Assembly: GCA_037039685.1 (NCBI GenBank)
Contig: JAWNGF010000011.1
Location: 186,001-250,000 of the forward strand
Length of the DNA: 64,000 nucleotides
Source: Ceratobasidium sp. AG-K
Lineage: Eukaryota > Basidiomycota > Agaricomycetes > Cantharellales > Ceratobasidiaceae
Direction of reading: 5' to 3'
How positions within the stretch are numbered: position 1 is the stretch's first letter; every line of letters starts with the position of its first letter. This document shows positions 1 to 10,533 of the stretch, piece by piece. Under the pieces are notes generated by a model. That model was not told the origin of the DNA. It worked only from the letters and a program-made list of their open reading frames with translations, and did not search any database. A program made the position numbers and the translations under genes.

Positions 1-250
1 TGTACGCTCACCAAAGTCTGTTTGTCAAAACGCTCATAGACTTCGAGGTCGAGCATGTATTCTCTTCTAGAACTTTGTTAGGCTGAATGGATATGAAACC
101 TACAAGATGGTCAAGGTGAATGGAATTTGTAAGAATGTGTTTGTTTCAACGCCCTTAAGGGTACTTATATGCGCTGGGCTCGCATACCAGAGTGGTAAAA
201 TTGGCATTCACCCTTGAGTAAAGACTACGACGCACAGCGAGTCCCTCCAT
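1..250. other. left-edge flank, no gene assigned
   Basis: No gene could be supported here. One plus-strand frame is open from about 71 to 217 but lacks an initiating ATG and resembles no family I recognise. It could be the tail of a gene lying off the left edge. The segment directly abuts the copia target site. Confidence 0.4.
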
Positions 251-255
251 GAACA

Positions 256-523
256 TGTTGCGATATGCGCAGTGCCGGGCTAGATAATCGTGTATCTCAG
301 CTCGTGCTACTTGAGAGTAGAGAACTTGTATATATATACCTAGATAATCGTGTATCTACAGGTAATATAAGTAATAGAAAATGAAAAGAAACATCTAAAC
401 TATACCTCAGCTCGTGCTACTTGAGAGTAGAGAACTGAGGAAAACTTTCTCCGAAGCTCGAGACCATGTGGAACGCAATCACGTGATGCGCATATATCTA
501 CGTATAAGACTGTATATTCAACA
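256..523 (-). repeat. copia 3' LTR
   Basis: 268-bp terminal repeat matching 4895-5162. It contains internal direct duplications: an 18-bp block (280-297 and 340-357) and a block of about 30 bp (about 296-326 and 405-435). A TCACGTGA E-box-like palindrome lies at 479-486. The target duplication GAACA precedes it. Confidence 0.95.
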
Positions 524-561
524 CGCCCACTCAGGATTAGACGAAAAATGAAAAGAAATTT

Positions 562-2136
562 TCAAAACATTCCCATCCCAGCAATGAAGCCGGGGAATTT
601 GACGCGTCCGAGTGGTTTGGTAAGCGCATCGGCGACCTGTTGGTCGGTCGGAATAAATTTGAGATCGACCTCGCGAAGAGCGATCACTTCTCGAATGAAA
701 TGATGTTTGACTCGTATATGCTTCGTATTTTGATGATTTACGGGGTTTTTGGCCAATGCGATACTCAATTGATTGTCGGTAAGCAAGGTTGTCGGACCTT
801 TGGACAAAAATCCGAGTTCATCAAGGAATTGACGAAGCCAAATCAATTGGCGGGCGGCGCTCGCAGCGGCGACGTATTCGGCCTCGGTACTCGATAAGGA
901 AACTGTTGGTTGCTTACGGGATGACCAAGCGACACTCCCTCCGGCACGTTGGAAGATCCAGCCGGTAGTCGATCGGCTTGTATTCGGATCGCCAGCGTAG
1001 TCAGAGTCAACGTATCCGATCGGGTCGGACGATTTTGATTGTTCAAATACGATCCCGAGTGCCTTCGTGCCTTGTAGGTACCGCAAAACTCGCTTGAAAG
1101 CTGACCAATGCTCGTCGCCAGGATTAGCGGCGTGTTGGGCAAGCAAACCGGTCGCGAAAGCGATATCGGGACGGGTCGAAATCATCGCATACATGAGCGA
1201 TCCGACACCACGCTGATAAAGCGTTCGATTGACAGTAGGAGCATCGAGTTTGGGCAGGTTTGGGGTCTCTGCCATTGGCGTGTCCCACGGTTTGGCCTCG
1301 GTCATGCTGAATCGAGCTAGTATATCGCTAATATATCGCTTTTGACAAATCTTGAGTGTGCCAGCTTCGCGATTTCGCTCGATTTCGACACCAACGAATA
1401 TGCGTGCCTCGCCTAGATCGACAATATCGAATGATTTGCGCATTTTCGACTTGATTTCCTCCAGAAATGAAAGAGGTTTACCAGCGAGTAGCATGTCGTC
1501 CACATGAGCTAAAATTATCGCCAAGTTATCGCCATCGCGTTGAATGAATACGGCGTGATCGCTTTCGGTCCGTGTGAATCCGATCGCCTCAAGAACCTCT
1601 TTAAGTTGAAGGTAAAACGCTCGGGCGGCTTGTTTCAGACCGTATAACGCCTTAACGAGTTGCCAGACATGATTGCCTTCGGCAAACCCCTCGGGTTGCT
1701 CCATATAGAGCTCCTCCTCGACAACGCCATGCAGGAACGCAGTCTTGATGTCGAGTTGAAGTAACTCGAGGTCTTCACTCGCGACGATGCTGAAAAGCAC
1801 CCTATATGCGTCCGATGCGGCTACTGGCGACGATATCTCGACATAATCGACACCTGGAGCCTGCAGGAATCCCTTGGCGACGAGTCTAGCCTTGTACTTG
1901 AGGATTTCGCCATCGACATCGCGCTTGTATGCATACACCCATCGACATTTGATAACTCGCTTGTGGCTCGGTCTATCGGCCGGTTTCCAAACTTTGTGCT
2001 CGGTAATCGACTTTATCTCCTCGATCATCGCCTCGAGCCATAGATTGGCGTCTGGACGCGCCATCGCTTCGGCATAGGTGTCGGGGGGATGCTCAATTAG
2101 CGCATTCATGGCGCTCTCGGTCGTTGGCTTATCGGC
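562..2136 (-). CDS. copia reverse transcriptase-RNase H part of polyprotein
   Basis: Continues the upstream gag-integrase frame after the TGA at 2137-2139; the first ATG in this part is at 2109. From that ATG it is 515 residues. It shows the RVT_2-type RT: LDIKTAFLHG near 119-128, ALYGLKQA near 154-161 and the catalytic box HVDDM at 202-206 (His where many copia RTs have Tyr). RNase H carries VDSDYAG, STEAEYVA and the terminal KHIRVKHHFIRE block. It ends at 562, about 40 bp before the 3' LTR. Apart from the upstream TGA no stop or frameshift is visible. Confidence 0.92.
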   Translation of the reverse strand, partial: ADKPTTESAMNALIEHPPDTYAEAMARPDANLWLEAMIEEIKSITEHKVWKPADRPSHKRVIKCRWVYAYKRDVDGEILKYKARLVAKGFLQAPGVDYVEISSPVAASDAYRVLFSIVASEDLELLQLDIKTAFLHGVVEEELYMEQPEGFAEGNHVWQLVKALYGLKQAARAFYLQLKEVLEAIGFTRTESDHAVFIQRDGDNLAIILAHVDDMLLAGKPLSFLEEIKSKMRKSFDIVDLGEARIFVGVEIERNREAGTLKICQKRYISDILARFSMTEAKPWDTPMAETPNLPKLDAPTVNRTLYQRGVGSLMYAMISTRPDIAFATGLLAQHAANPGDEHWSAFKRVLRYLQGTKALGIVFEQSKSSDPIGYVDSDYAGDPNTSRSTTGWIFQRAGGSVAWSSRKQPTVSLSSTEAEYVAAASAARQLIWLRQFLDELGFLSKGPTTLLTDNQLSIALAKNPVNHQNTKHIRVKHHFIREVIALREVDLKFIPTDQQVADALTKPLGRVKFPGFIAGMGMF

Positions 2137-4890
2137 TCACGTGGCAGTCTCGTTCTGCGCGCCCACTTCAGCTCCGTATCGTGTCGGCGGTCTCGTAACT
2201 CGACCTGATCGACGTGGAGGCTCGGGCTGAGTTACTGGCGGCTCTGGCACCACGGGGGAATCGCTTGCCGGCTCGATCTCGGGCTCGCTATTCGACTCTT
2301 CTGGCTCGGACTCGGACTCGGATTCTTGCTCGTTTACTGACTCTTGGCGCTCTGGCTCGGTTTCTGACTCGACGGCGACCTCAGGCATTGGCTCTTGGCG
2401 TTCTTGATCGCCCACTTGCTCTGGGAACTCGTCCTCGAAGTCCTCGATGATCACTCGCTGTCGGGTTTCGCCTCCTTCATCGAATACAACGTCGCGTGAG
2501 GTGATTACGCGACCAATCGGGCGCTGGATAAGCATGTGCGCCTTGCGACCTGGAGCGAATCCGAGGTAAGTGCATTCGAGCGATCTTGCCTGCAGCTTGG
2601 TACGTTGGCCATCGGGTACTCGAACCCATGCCTTGCAGCCAAAAGTTCGGATTCGGGAGACATCGGGTAACTTGCCCGTGAATACCTCGTCCGGGGTTTT
2701 GCCGTCAAGCGACCGTTTCGGCGTCACATTCCAGATGTATGCGGCATGGACGATGGCAAACCCCCAGAACTTGTCGGGTAAGTCTGCATCTGCTCGCATT
2801 GTCCGTTGGCTGTCGTTTAATGTGCGAATCGCTCGCTCTGCAACGCCATTGCTGGCCAATGAGTCTGCCTCGGTCTTTTGGTGTTCGATTCCGTGCGACT
2901 TGAGCCACGCTTCGAATGCGTTCGATGCATATTCGCCTCCGCCATCGGTTCGTAAGTGCTTGATTCGCTTGCCCGTTTGATTCTCCGCTGACGCTTTTAG
3001 CTCTTTGAAGTGCATCGCGTATTCGTTCTTGTGCTTAAGTAAGTGCACGAACATTTTGCGGGACTTATCATCGATTGTGACGGCGAAGTACTGATAGCCT
3101 TGAATCGCTTGAACAGCGACAGGCCCGTGTAGGTCGCTATGGAGTAGCTCGAGTACGTCGGACGCTCGATTTGTTGACGTCGGAAACGGGGCACGAGTCT
3201 GTTTGCCCTTGAGGCACGGCTCGCATTTCGATTGCGGCGGTAAGCGACTTCCTACAATATCCATTCCTTGAACGGCGCCTTTTCTGACCATATCCAGCAC
3301 GTATTTGTAGTTTATGTGGCCTAGGCGGCGATGCCAGGTATGTAGGTCGGCTCGAGCGATGTGACTGGCGGTATATGCGATGAACTCGTTTGCTTCTAGG
3401 TCGTCCTTATCGTTCAGGCCCTCCGGCTCGACAGTGGCAAGGTGAGCGGTCGGTTCGGCATGTTTAACTCGCGCATTTAGTCGGTAAAGCTTGACACCTA
3501 ACTCGCGTGCATAGCCGATCTCGGGTCCACGGCCCTTGTCCTTGAGGAGCCTGGCATCCTTGTCGCCAAATAGAACGAAGGTGCCAGTTTTGGCAAGCTG
3601 TTTGACCGACATGAGGCTCGCATGCAGTCCCGGTACGTGTAGTACACCGTCAATGAACATTTCGGTCTCCTGACGGGCTTTGTTGCATAGCGTAAGCAGC
3701 ACACGGCCGATTCCGGTCGCATTAGTCAGGTTCCCGTCGCCCACTCGAACTGGGATTGGTGGTACCAATGGCTGGTAAGTCGAGAACCATGCTCGATTTC
3801 GAGTCATATGTTTTGACGCGCCAGAGTCGAGCAGCCACGTGTCTTGGGCAGACGGATCGTCCACAGCCGGCATCGCATATAGCGACGGCATATCCTTGGG
3901 TTCAGCGGGTGTCAGAGCCACTTTGGCTGACTCGGTTTTAGGTGCAGTACTTGATTCGCTTGGTTTCGGCTCGTTTGACTTAGCGGCTCGTCGCTTTTGG
4001 TGCGGTCCAGTCCCTTCGGCTCCGCCTCCTTTCGCCCAGCATTCCTTCTTGGTGTGCCCGGGCTTGGCGCAGTTATCGCATAAGGGGCCTTTCGCCTTTT
4101 TCTTCCCTTTCGGATCGCTCGGTTTCTTGGATTTCGGCTTGGGAGCTTGAGCATACATCGCAGTGAGTCCGTCGCCTGTCTTCCGTCGTTCCTCTTCAGT
4201 AAAGGCGGCATTTGTGACCATTTCCGAGGTGATGAGTCCGGTCTGGGTGGATGTCTGGAGGATCGTACTGACAATCGCATAGGACGGGGGGAGCGCATTC
4301 ATGAAGACTTGGGCAAGCAGTAGGTCGGTAACGGGCTCGCCGAGGGTCTTCATTTTCGAGGCAATCGATCGGATGCGATTGAAACCAGCAGATAAGTTTT
4401 CTTCCTCCTCGATTTTTGCGCTCATGAGTTGCTTATAGCAGAAAGAAAGCGACTGCATTCCTTTCCCTTCCCAGCGCTCGACAACTTTCGTCCACGCCTC
4501 GTGCGCCGATGTCGTCTCCCTCACGTCGGCCATCGCTCCGTCTTCCATGTTCAAGGTAATTTGAGCGAATGCATCATCGTCTTGTTTCTGCCAGTTTTCG
4601 ATTTCGGTTTTATTGGCTGACACTTTGACAGAGTCCTTTTTATCGATCTCGGTGAGTGGTTCAGGCTGTCTTTCGGTGCCATAAGCGATTTTGAGCAGTC
4701 CTCGTATGCGTAGGACCGTCGTTTGGCGGAATTTCCACGAATCGTAGTTGGATCCGTCGTCCTTCAAGAGCGGAATCTCGTAGGTTTTCTTACTAAGGTA
4801 AGCGTCGGTCGATGCCATTGTTGGGGTAGTAATGTTTACAGCGTTCACTGGGTCCTCTTCTGCTTCACTTTTGACGCTACCAGGGCTCAT
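2137..4890 (-). CDS. copia Gag-protease-integrase part of polyprotein
   Basis: 917 codons. The N-terminal half is a copia-type Gag (UBN2-like region about residues 40-235). A CCHC zinc knuckle follows (C271, C274, H279, C284). The aspartic protease motif LLDSGASKH has its catalytic Asp near 355. The GAG-pre-integrase zinc region LHTWHRRLGH is near 516-525, paired with CEPC at 556-559. The integrase core has D586 (HSDLHG), D649 (RTDGGG) and E685 (GVAERA). An acidic Ser/Glu-rich linker (about 830-880) leads toward RT. The start is the ATG inside the PBS. The frame ends at TGA (2137-2139), but the same frame stays open afterwards and enters RT nine codons before the next ATG. The stop is therefore either a nonsense mutation or a readthrough codon. 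Confidence 0.92.
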   Translation of the reverse strand: MSPGSVKSEAEEDPVNAVNITTPTMASTDAYLSKKTYEIPLLKDDGSNYDSWKFRQTTVLRIRGLLKIAYGTERQPEPLTEIDKKDSVKVSANKTEIENWQKQDDDAFAQITLNMEDGAMADVRETTSAHEAWTKVVERWEGKGMQSLSFCYKQLMSAKIEEEENLSAGFNRIRSIASKMKTLGEPVTDLLLAQVFMNALPPSYAIVSTILQTSTQTGLITSEMVTNAAFTEEERRKTGDGLTAMYAQAPKPKSKKPSDPKGKKKAKGPLCDNCAKPGHTKKECWAKGGGAEGTGPHQKRRAAKSNEPKPSESSTAPKTESAKVALTPAEPKDMPSLYAMPAVDDPSAQDTWLLDSGASKHMTRNRAWFSTYQPLVPPIPVRVGDGNLTNATGIGRVLLTLCNKARQETEMFIDGVLHVPGLHASLMSVKQLAKTGTFVLFGDKDARLLKDKGRGPEIGYARELGVKLYRLNARVKHAEPTAHLATVEPEGLNDKDDLEANEFIAYTASHIARADLHTWHRRLGHINYKYVLDMVRKGAVQGMDIVGSRLPPQSKCEPCLKGKQTRAPFPTSTNRASDVLELLHSDLHGPVAVQAIQGYQYFAVTIDDKSRKMFVHLLKHKNEYAMHFKELKASAENQTGKRIKHLRTDGGGEYASNAFEAWLKSHGIEHQKTEADSLASNGVAERAIRTLNDSQRTMRADADLPDKFWGFAIVHAAYIWNVTPKRSLDGKTPDEVFTGKLPDVSRIRTFGCKAWVRVPDGQRTKLQARSLECTYLGFAPGRKAHMLIQRPIGRVITSRDVVFDEGGETRQRVIIEDFEDEFPEQVGDQERQEPMPEVAVESETEPERQESVNEQESESESEPEESNSEPEIEPASDSPVVPEPPVTQPEPPRRSGRVTRPPTRYGAEVGAQNETAT

Positions 4891-4894
4891 AACC
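4883..4894 (-). promoter_or_regulatory. copia primer-binding site (half-tRNA iMet type)
   Basis: Directly inside the 5' LTR the minus strand reads GGTTATGAGCCC. This complements the anticodon stem-loop of initiator tRNA-Met (GGGCTCATAACC), not a tRNA 3' end. Drosophila copia is known to prime from an internally cleaved initiator tRNA-Met half. The ATG inside the PBS is also the gag start at 4890. Confidence 0.8.
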
Positions 4895-5162
4895 TGTTGC
4901 GATATGCGCAGTGCCGGGCTAGATAATCGTGTATCTCAGCTCGTGCTACTTGAGAGTAGAGAACTTGTATATATATACCTAGATAATCGTGTATCTACAG
5001 GTAATATAAGTAATAGAAAATGAAAAGAAACATCTAAACTATACCTCAGCTCGTGCTACTTGAGAGTAGAGAACTGAGGAAAACTTTCTCCGAAGCTCGA
5101 GACCATGTGGAACGCAATCACGTGATGCGCATATATCTACGTATAAGACTGTATATTCAACA
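4895..5162 (-). repeat. copia 5' LTR
   Basis: 268-bp terminal repeat matching 256-523, followed on the right by the GAACA target duplication at 5163-5167. It is the promoter-bearing LTR for this minus-strand element. TATA-like runs (tatatata) occur in the middle of the LTR. Confidence 0.95.
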
Positions 5163-5167
5163 GAACA

Positions 5168-5358
5168 GAGATCTATAACCGAGTCAAGATGGAGTCTGTG
5201 AGGATGCAATTGTTTAGAGGGACTCGACCAGCAAGAGATTGCTATCAAGTAAGATTCACACCATGCACATTACCCACTGGTTGTAACTGAATGCGCTAAA
5301 TCTAGTTACAATACGATGACACCAAAATAAAACCCTCCATTTACATCACACAATCCAC
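5168..5358. other. short spacer between copia element and acyl-CoA synthetase gene
   Basis: No coding or repeat signal seen. It probably contains the 3' UTR of the minus-strand synthetase gene. The region was contiguous with 1-255 before the copia insertion. Confidence 0.5.
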
Positions 5359-7821
5359 CTAAAGCTTGCCCCTTGAAGGCTTCACACCCCGTTGCACTGG
5401 TGTCAGGCTCTTGGCCTGGTCGCGTAGCATCCGACGCTGGGGCGAGCTCGCGGGTCAGAATAAGTCGCACAATGCAGGATTTACTCACCAAGATCTTCCC
5501 ACTTGGATTCTTTGGGACCGCATCAACGAATACAACACCTCCTTCTAGCCACTTGTACTTGATCTTGTTATCCGCCACAAACTGCAGCCTAGTTAGACGC
5601 AGGTCGGACCATTACAATTAGCAACACACCTTGATTATTTCTGCACGCATCATGCTCTCGCTCTTTCCGCTCTTCTTCGCATCCTCGGATAAAGAGACAA
5701 AGGCCAAGGGGACCTCGCCCGAGTACTCGTCCGGGAACCCAACCACCCCGACGTCCCCAACCAGCGGATGGTCAAGCAGGAACCCCTCGAGCTCGGCAGG
5801 TGCGACTTGGAATCCGCGCACTTTCAGGATCTCCTTCAATCGGTCAACGATGAACACATCTCCCGACTTGTTGATGACTATCTCATCACCGGTATGGACC
5901 CAGCCGTTAACAAACGTCTCCTTGGTCCTATAACGGAGTGAGATATAGCTCGTGAGGGGAAGATCTACTTACGCCTGATCGTTGTTGGCATAACGAAGTG
6001 CCATCTGCGGGCCAGTGACGACCAGCTCGCCTGGCTCGTCATACCCTGCAAGAGATCCATCTCCCTTGACAACCTTGACGGTGGTGTCGGGTAGGATGCG
6101 GCCAGCGCTTCCCGGAACCCCGCCCGTACCCATGTGCTCGAGAGGGGCCATCAACACGGTCGTCGCTGAATGTTATGAGTAAGAAAGCTCAACAGTGGGA
6201 TGGTTTGCATACCTGTTTCGGTCATACCTGGGCGGAACAGTTAAGCATGGTACCCAATGAATAACACGGTAAGCTTACCGTATCCCTGCCCAACGCTCAA
6301 ACTAGGTACCGCCTTGATAAACTGGGCCGTTAGCTCGGCAGACAGTGGCGCTGCGCCAACCATGCAAAAGTGGCAGTGTGAGAGGTCGTATTGCTTGGTC
6401 GCGGGGTGCTAGTAAGGTAATCAGTATACGCTCCATACTCAGGACAAGAATCCTACCTTGACGAATAGGACCACTTGGGGAGGGACCAAACTATGGCAAA
6501 TCTCAGGAACATGCCTCGGGACGATACAAGTAACTCACTAAAGATGAGTGATGCGATACCTGACTATACTCTTCAACATGTCTACGTAGTTGAACTTGGG
6601 AATCACGACCAGTGGCAGACCCGCAAAAATGTTGAAGTGAGACTTCAACCGACGTTAGTGTACTTTCACGACCCACGCCCTAATCACGTACAACAACAAT
6701 TAACCCATAGATGTCTACACACGTAGAGCCCCATAAGGACAACGGTCACCTCACAAACCGAGCACTTACGAAACATTGGTAGCACCGCCATGGCCACATC
6801 TCCTCGTCTATAGCGAGCCTTCTTGGGAGTGAGCGTAGGATCCGATAAACGGTTATAGGCGGCCTTTTGGAGCACATTCGCGATGACACTATGGTGAGGT
6901 ATTGCAACGGCCTTGGGCTTTCCGGTAGTTCCGCTGGAGTGAAATTAGACCAGAGGTCGTTGGTTATGATCACGGACCCACCTAGAGAACGAGTAGAACG
7001 CAATCTTGGTTTTGTTCTCTCCTGGCGCCAGGCGTTTCTCCACGAAGTTGGGCTTGGAGTTCAGGCCCTCTTCTTCGAGTCAGCGGTTAGAAATGGAGCA
7101 CTATGGGACACCTACCTCGCACAAGCGAGTCGAGATTCACGAAGCCGCCAACGCTTGTCGTCGGCTTGGCCTCCATGAACAGGATAACCCGAGTGTGCGA
7201 AAGTCCGACCTTTTTGGCGGCACTCAGAGCCGTTTTTAGGCTTCCAGGATGAACGATCAACAGCTTCGCTTTGGTAGCCTATCAATACGATTATTGAGAC
7301 CGCTTGTGGAGACAACCATGAATACTCACCTCGAGTTGGTACACCAGCTCATCCTCAGTATACCCAGGGTTGGCGCACGAAACGGCGCACGAAAGCCGGT
7401 GGGCGGCCCAAATTGCAATCGGGTAATCGACGTTGTTTGGCGAGAAAATGCATACTACGTCAGAAATGCGGGGTAAGCAAGCGCTTAGGCGGATGTGCTG
7501 TAATACGTACCGACGTCGTTCTCATCTACCATAACCATAAGTACACCCACGCGGACGTTGGTCAAGACACTCACCAATATCTTTCCATTTGCCGCTGATT
7601 GCGTTGGCTAATCCCCACACGCGCGACCGGACCTCCTCGAAACCGATACCTCGGCCAGTCTCGTCCTCGATCAACCAAGGGCTATCTCCGTTACGAGTCG
7701 GGCGTAGAGGGTGCGCCGAGTCCAGCATAAACTGCGGGATCGTCAGGTCGTCTCGGGGGGCTTCCACATCTGTCAATGGAGCGGCGAGGGACGAAAAGGT
7801 GCCGTCTGAGTTGCGGGACAT
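5359..7821 (-). CDS. AMP-binding acyl-CoA synthetase, 4-coumarate-CoA-ligase-like
   Basis: ANL-family enzyme that adenylates a carboxylic acid and forms its CoA thioester; the substrate cannot be read from sequence. I place 15 exons: 7821-7575, 7525-7511, 7454-7330, 7278-7116, 7072-6982, 6933-6770, 6714-6692, 6642-6539, 6490-6457, 6408-6279, 6227-6213, 6165-5973, 5927-5630, 5581-5489, 5436-5359. Joined, they give 1773 nt (590 residues), normal for the family. Landmarks: P-loop SSGTTGKPK (about 213-221), HIYG, VGAAPLS, GQGYGMTET (about 362-370), GWVHTGDE (about 443-450), VDRLKEILKVRG, and the C-terminal PSGKIL with the catalytic Lys. Two exons are only 15 nt and one 23 nt. The C-terminus is GKL, a weak resemblance to a PTS1 peroxisomal signal. 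No operon-like arrangement; neighbours are unrelated. Confidence 0.93.
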
Positions 7822-9135
7822 GGTAGTGGGGGTCTGGTCTTCAGGACACCCCAGCCGGGGATTTAAGTAGCTAGAGGATAGAAGCTGGGGGTAGAATGCA
7901 AACGTGTTCCGGGCCCGATACAGTCAGAGTTTTCTGCTAAGCTTCCTCGTTCTTCGTCGTCCAGCTTTGGTTGGAACGAGGGACTTCGGACGGACCTTGG
8001 ATCACGTGAGGAGGCGAGACACCCATTCATTCGGCATCTAGCGACCGCTCCTGCCTGACCTTCCTTGCTCGAAAAAATTCCAGGATAGTAATAAACACCC
8101 CCGTTTAGATACCCCCATTCGTTGTATCGCTGGGGCAGAGCACCACCACAGACAATTCGCAATCGTTTCGATACCCATCTCACCGTCAATAGTTCGAGTT
8201 CGCACCGGACCCGCAAATACCCATACCCTGGGTTCTACTCAGCCTTCAATCTGAGATTACATGCAAGCGGAAGATGCGGGTTTGGCAGAAACAAGCCGGT
8301 TTGGAGCAATTGGTTACGCGCCCGGCGATACACCCAGGGACAATATGCCCCATTTGGAGGAATTATCCCAGGCTATTCGAGATCGCAGTAATAAGAAGCA
8401 TGCTAGATAGTTTGTGACCACTGAGTTATTGAATAACACTGAGATTGACGTACATCTGGTGATTGGCTAGACTTGACTTGCAAGTGTTGTAGACTCGGCG
8501 AGTTCAGTTTGCTCAAGAGTCGGCATTGGTTTTACCGAACGAGAGCTAGAATATTGGTGTAAATGCAACACTTGAGTTATAGTACCGATCGCGTACCGGC
8601 AGAGTCGAGGTGGTTACAGTCTAGGGTACAAGACTCTGGCGATGGTGTGAATACGGGCAATCTTGGTTATCAAAGAGCGCATGCTTGGAAACATGGATAT
8701 AATAGCACACGCTGGCTTCCCAGTTACGTCTAGCGGGAACATGCGCGGATAAAGTATTATCCGTGAAGTTGGCCCGGGGTGAGGAGATATATATAAGAAC
8801 TCCAGAGCATCGTGATATAGTTTCGGGCAACCCGGACGAACGCGGATGGTAGTGGCTCCCTCAAGTTATTATAAAGCCAAAAGTCACGAGCGCAAATGCT
8901 ATCAGTGCTGGTAAGGCAGCGCTCGGACGACTGGGCGTCAAAGCGATGGCGGAAAACAGGAAATGCAAAGTAATTACGCCAATCGAGAATGAGATTCCTT
9001 GCACGTCGATTTGGCGCACATGCACATGAATACATGTCAACAGACATATTTAGATTCCCATGAATTGAAGATGGAGAATTTCAGCGACACAACTTCAAAA
9101 TACATAAAATACACCCTGCAATGTGCTCCTCACTT
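7822..9135. other. intergenic region upstream of synthetase gene
   Basis: No convincing gene. It contains the presumed promoter of the synthetase gene, including a TCACGTGA palindrome at 8002-8009 about 180 bp upstream of the start codon. Short open frames have no recognisable content. Confidence 0.5.
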
Positions 9136-10533
9136 CTAGATCTTCAACGCCTTTATCGATTTCCCCATCGCCATGACCACCCACTCTCCAGGTTGGCTAT
9201 GCACGCCCCCACCCAAACTAAACCCGGCCATAGGGGGAGACCATGCGAGGTTGCTAATCTCACCCGGGCCAGTCCAAGCCAGCGCAGGGTCGTATACGGT
9301 GCGCGTGGTGCTCGCATCAGGTGGCCGTGGGGATGCGAGCCCTTGGCTGCGGGTTTGTTGTTGTTGTTGGGAAGCATTGGCGCTCGCGGCAGCCATGGTC
9401 GTTGTTAGGTCCCAGACGAGGACTTGACAGTCGTCGCCTTTGCCACCATTAGCATTATGTAGGAACTAGATCGGGATAAACGCACCTGCAGTTGCGAGCA
9501 TGCTACCCTCGGCCGCACCCCACCCAATCGCGTTCACCGCGCCACGATGTCCCTTCAGTTCCACCACCGGCTGTCCAGGATTTCGCATGTCGAGTACTTG
9601 GACATTCGAGCTATCCATATGGAATGTGGCCAGATAGTTGGCGTCGAGCGGGTTAAACGCTACCCTCAGCAGCGACGAGGTCCCAACAGGTGCTCTAGGC
9701 GCTCCTTCTTCACTCTTCACCGCCGACCCTGTAGGTGTTTCGTATAGAATCGTCGAATGCTCGAGTGATCGAAGATCAAACGCGCGTAAAGACCCATCGG
9801 CACCAACGCTCACGAACGCGTCGGTGCTGTGCGGGACCCAGGCGACGTCGTATACTTCGCGATCGTGAGCGATGAGCTGGGTGACGGCAGTGCTGGAGGA
9901 TATGTCCCAGACTGTACAGGTCGTGTCGATCGAAGACGTGACGATCAGCGACGGAGAGATGGTGTTCCATGCAAAAGACGTAAGGGGTGGGGTGGTTGGA
10001 TTTGGATTTTTGCTCTGTCACCAGGTCAGTATGCGTCGTTGCACATGGATATGACTCACACTAGATAGAGCGATCTTTTGGCTCAGCTTTCCACCCAAAC
10101 CGGCATTTCCTTGCCTCCCTACATAGCTCGCCTGCGAGCCTGGCCCAACCCCTCCATCGCTCTCTGTTAAAAACTCCCAAACCCTAAGCGCGTCCCCGGT
10201 TGTGGCCAGTAGTTCAGCCCCACTGGTCTTGATAGGCCAGCTCTGACCGACGGCGCTCGCAGGTTCCCACTGAAGTCGCGTTGGAGGATAGCCATGCATT
10301 GCCTCGGCTAGAACAACGAAATCGGAGCTGGTGGGGGCTGGGTTTTCGAGCAGGGAGGTTTCGTCTGGGAGACCGATGATGGTGATACGGTTACGGTAGT
10401 CTTCTACGAATGTCCCGAGGGCGATTCGGAATGCTGAGCGGGCACGGGAGGAGTTAGGTCCATGCGTGTGGCACCAGTCGAGTGCGTAAATCGGAGACTG
10501 TGATTCGTACTGGAGGACGGTGGTGGCGGACAT
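9136..10533 (-). CDS. DCAF7: WD40-repeat protein, DCAF7/WDR68 (AN11/TTG1) homologue
   Basis: WD40 beta-propeller scaffold; in other eukaryotes DCAF7 binds DYRK-type kinases and is a CUL4-DDB1 substrate receptor. Three exons: 10533-10060, 10014-9486, 9437-9136 (introns 45 and 48 nt), total 1305 nt, 434 residues. The start MSATTVLQYES is the ATG after which family-like sequence (PIYALDWCH) begins; an in-frame upstream ATG at 10656 gives unrelated sequence. Diagnostic blocks are PLTSFAWN, SSIDTTCTVWDI, LIAHDREVYDVAW, VGADGSLRAFDLR and DDCQVLVWDL, which follow the DCAF7 repeat order closely. A short poly-Gln run (QQQQQ) sits in the loop after VWDL, and the protein ends IKALKI. Identity is strong; interaction partners are inferred from family knowledge. 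Confidence 0.94.

Larger units (their letters stand above)
256..5162 (-). mobile_element. full-length Ty1/copia LTR retrotransposon
   Basis: A complete 4907-bp element reading on the minus strand. It is bounded by two LTRs of 268 bp that look identical, each starting TGTTG and ending CAACA. It is flanked by the 5-bp target duplication GAACA (251-255 and 5163-5167). Gag, protease, integrase, reverse transcriptase and RNase H come in the order typical of copia (integrase before RT). Identical LTRs plus a perfect target duplication indicate a recent insertion. The only visible defect is one in-frame TGA at 2137-2139. The PBS overlaps the gag ATG, which lies four bases inside the 5' LTR. A purine-biased stretch next to the 3' LTR (524-532, minus-strand GAGTGGGCG) is the likely polypurine tract. 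Confidence 0.96.
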
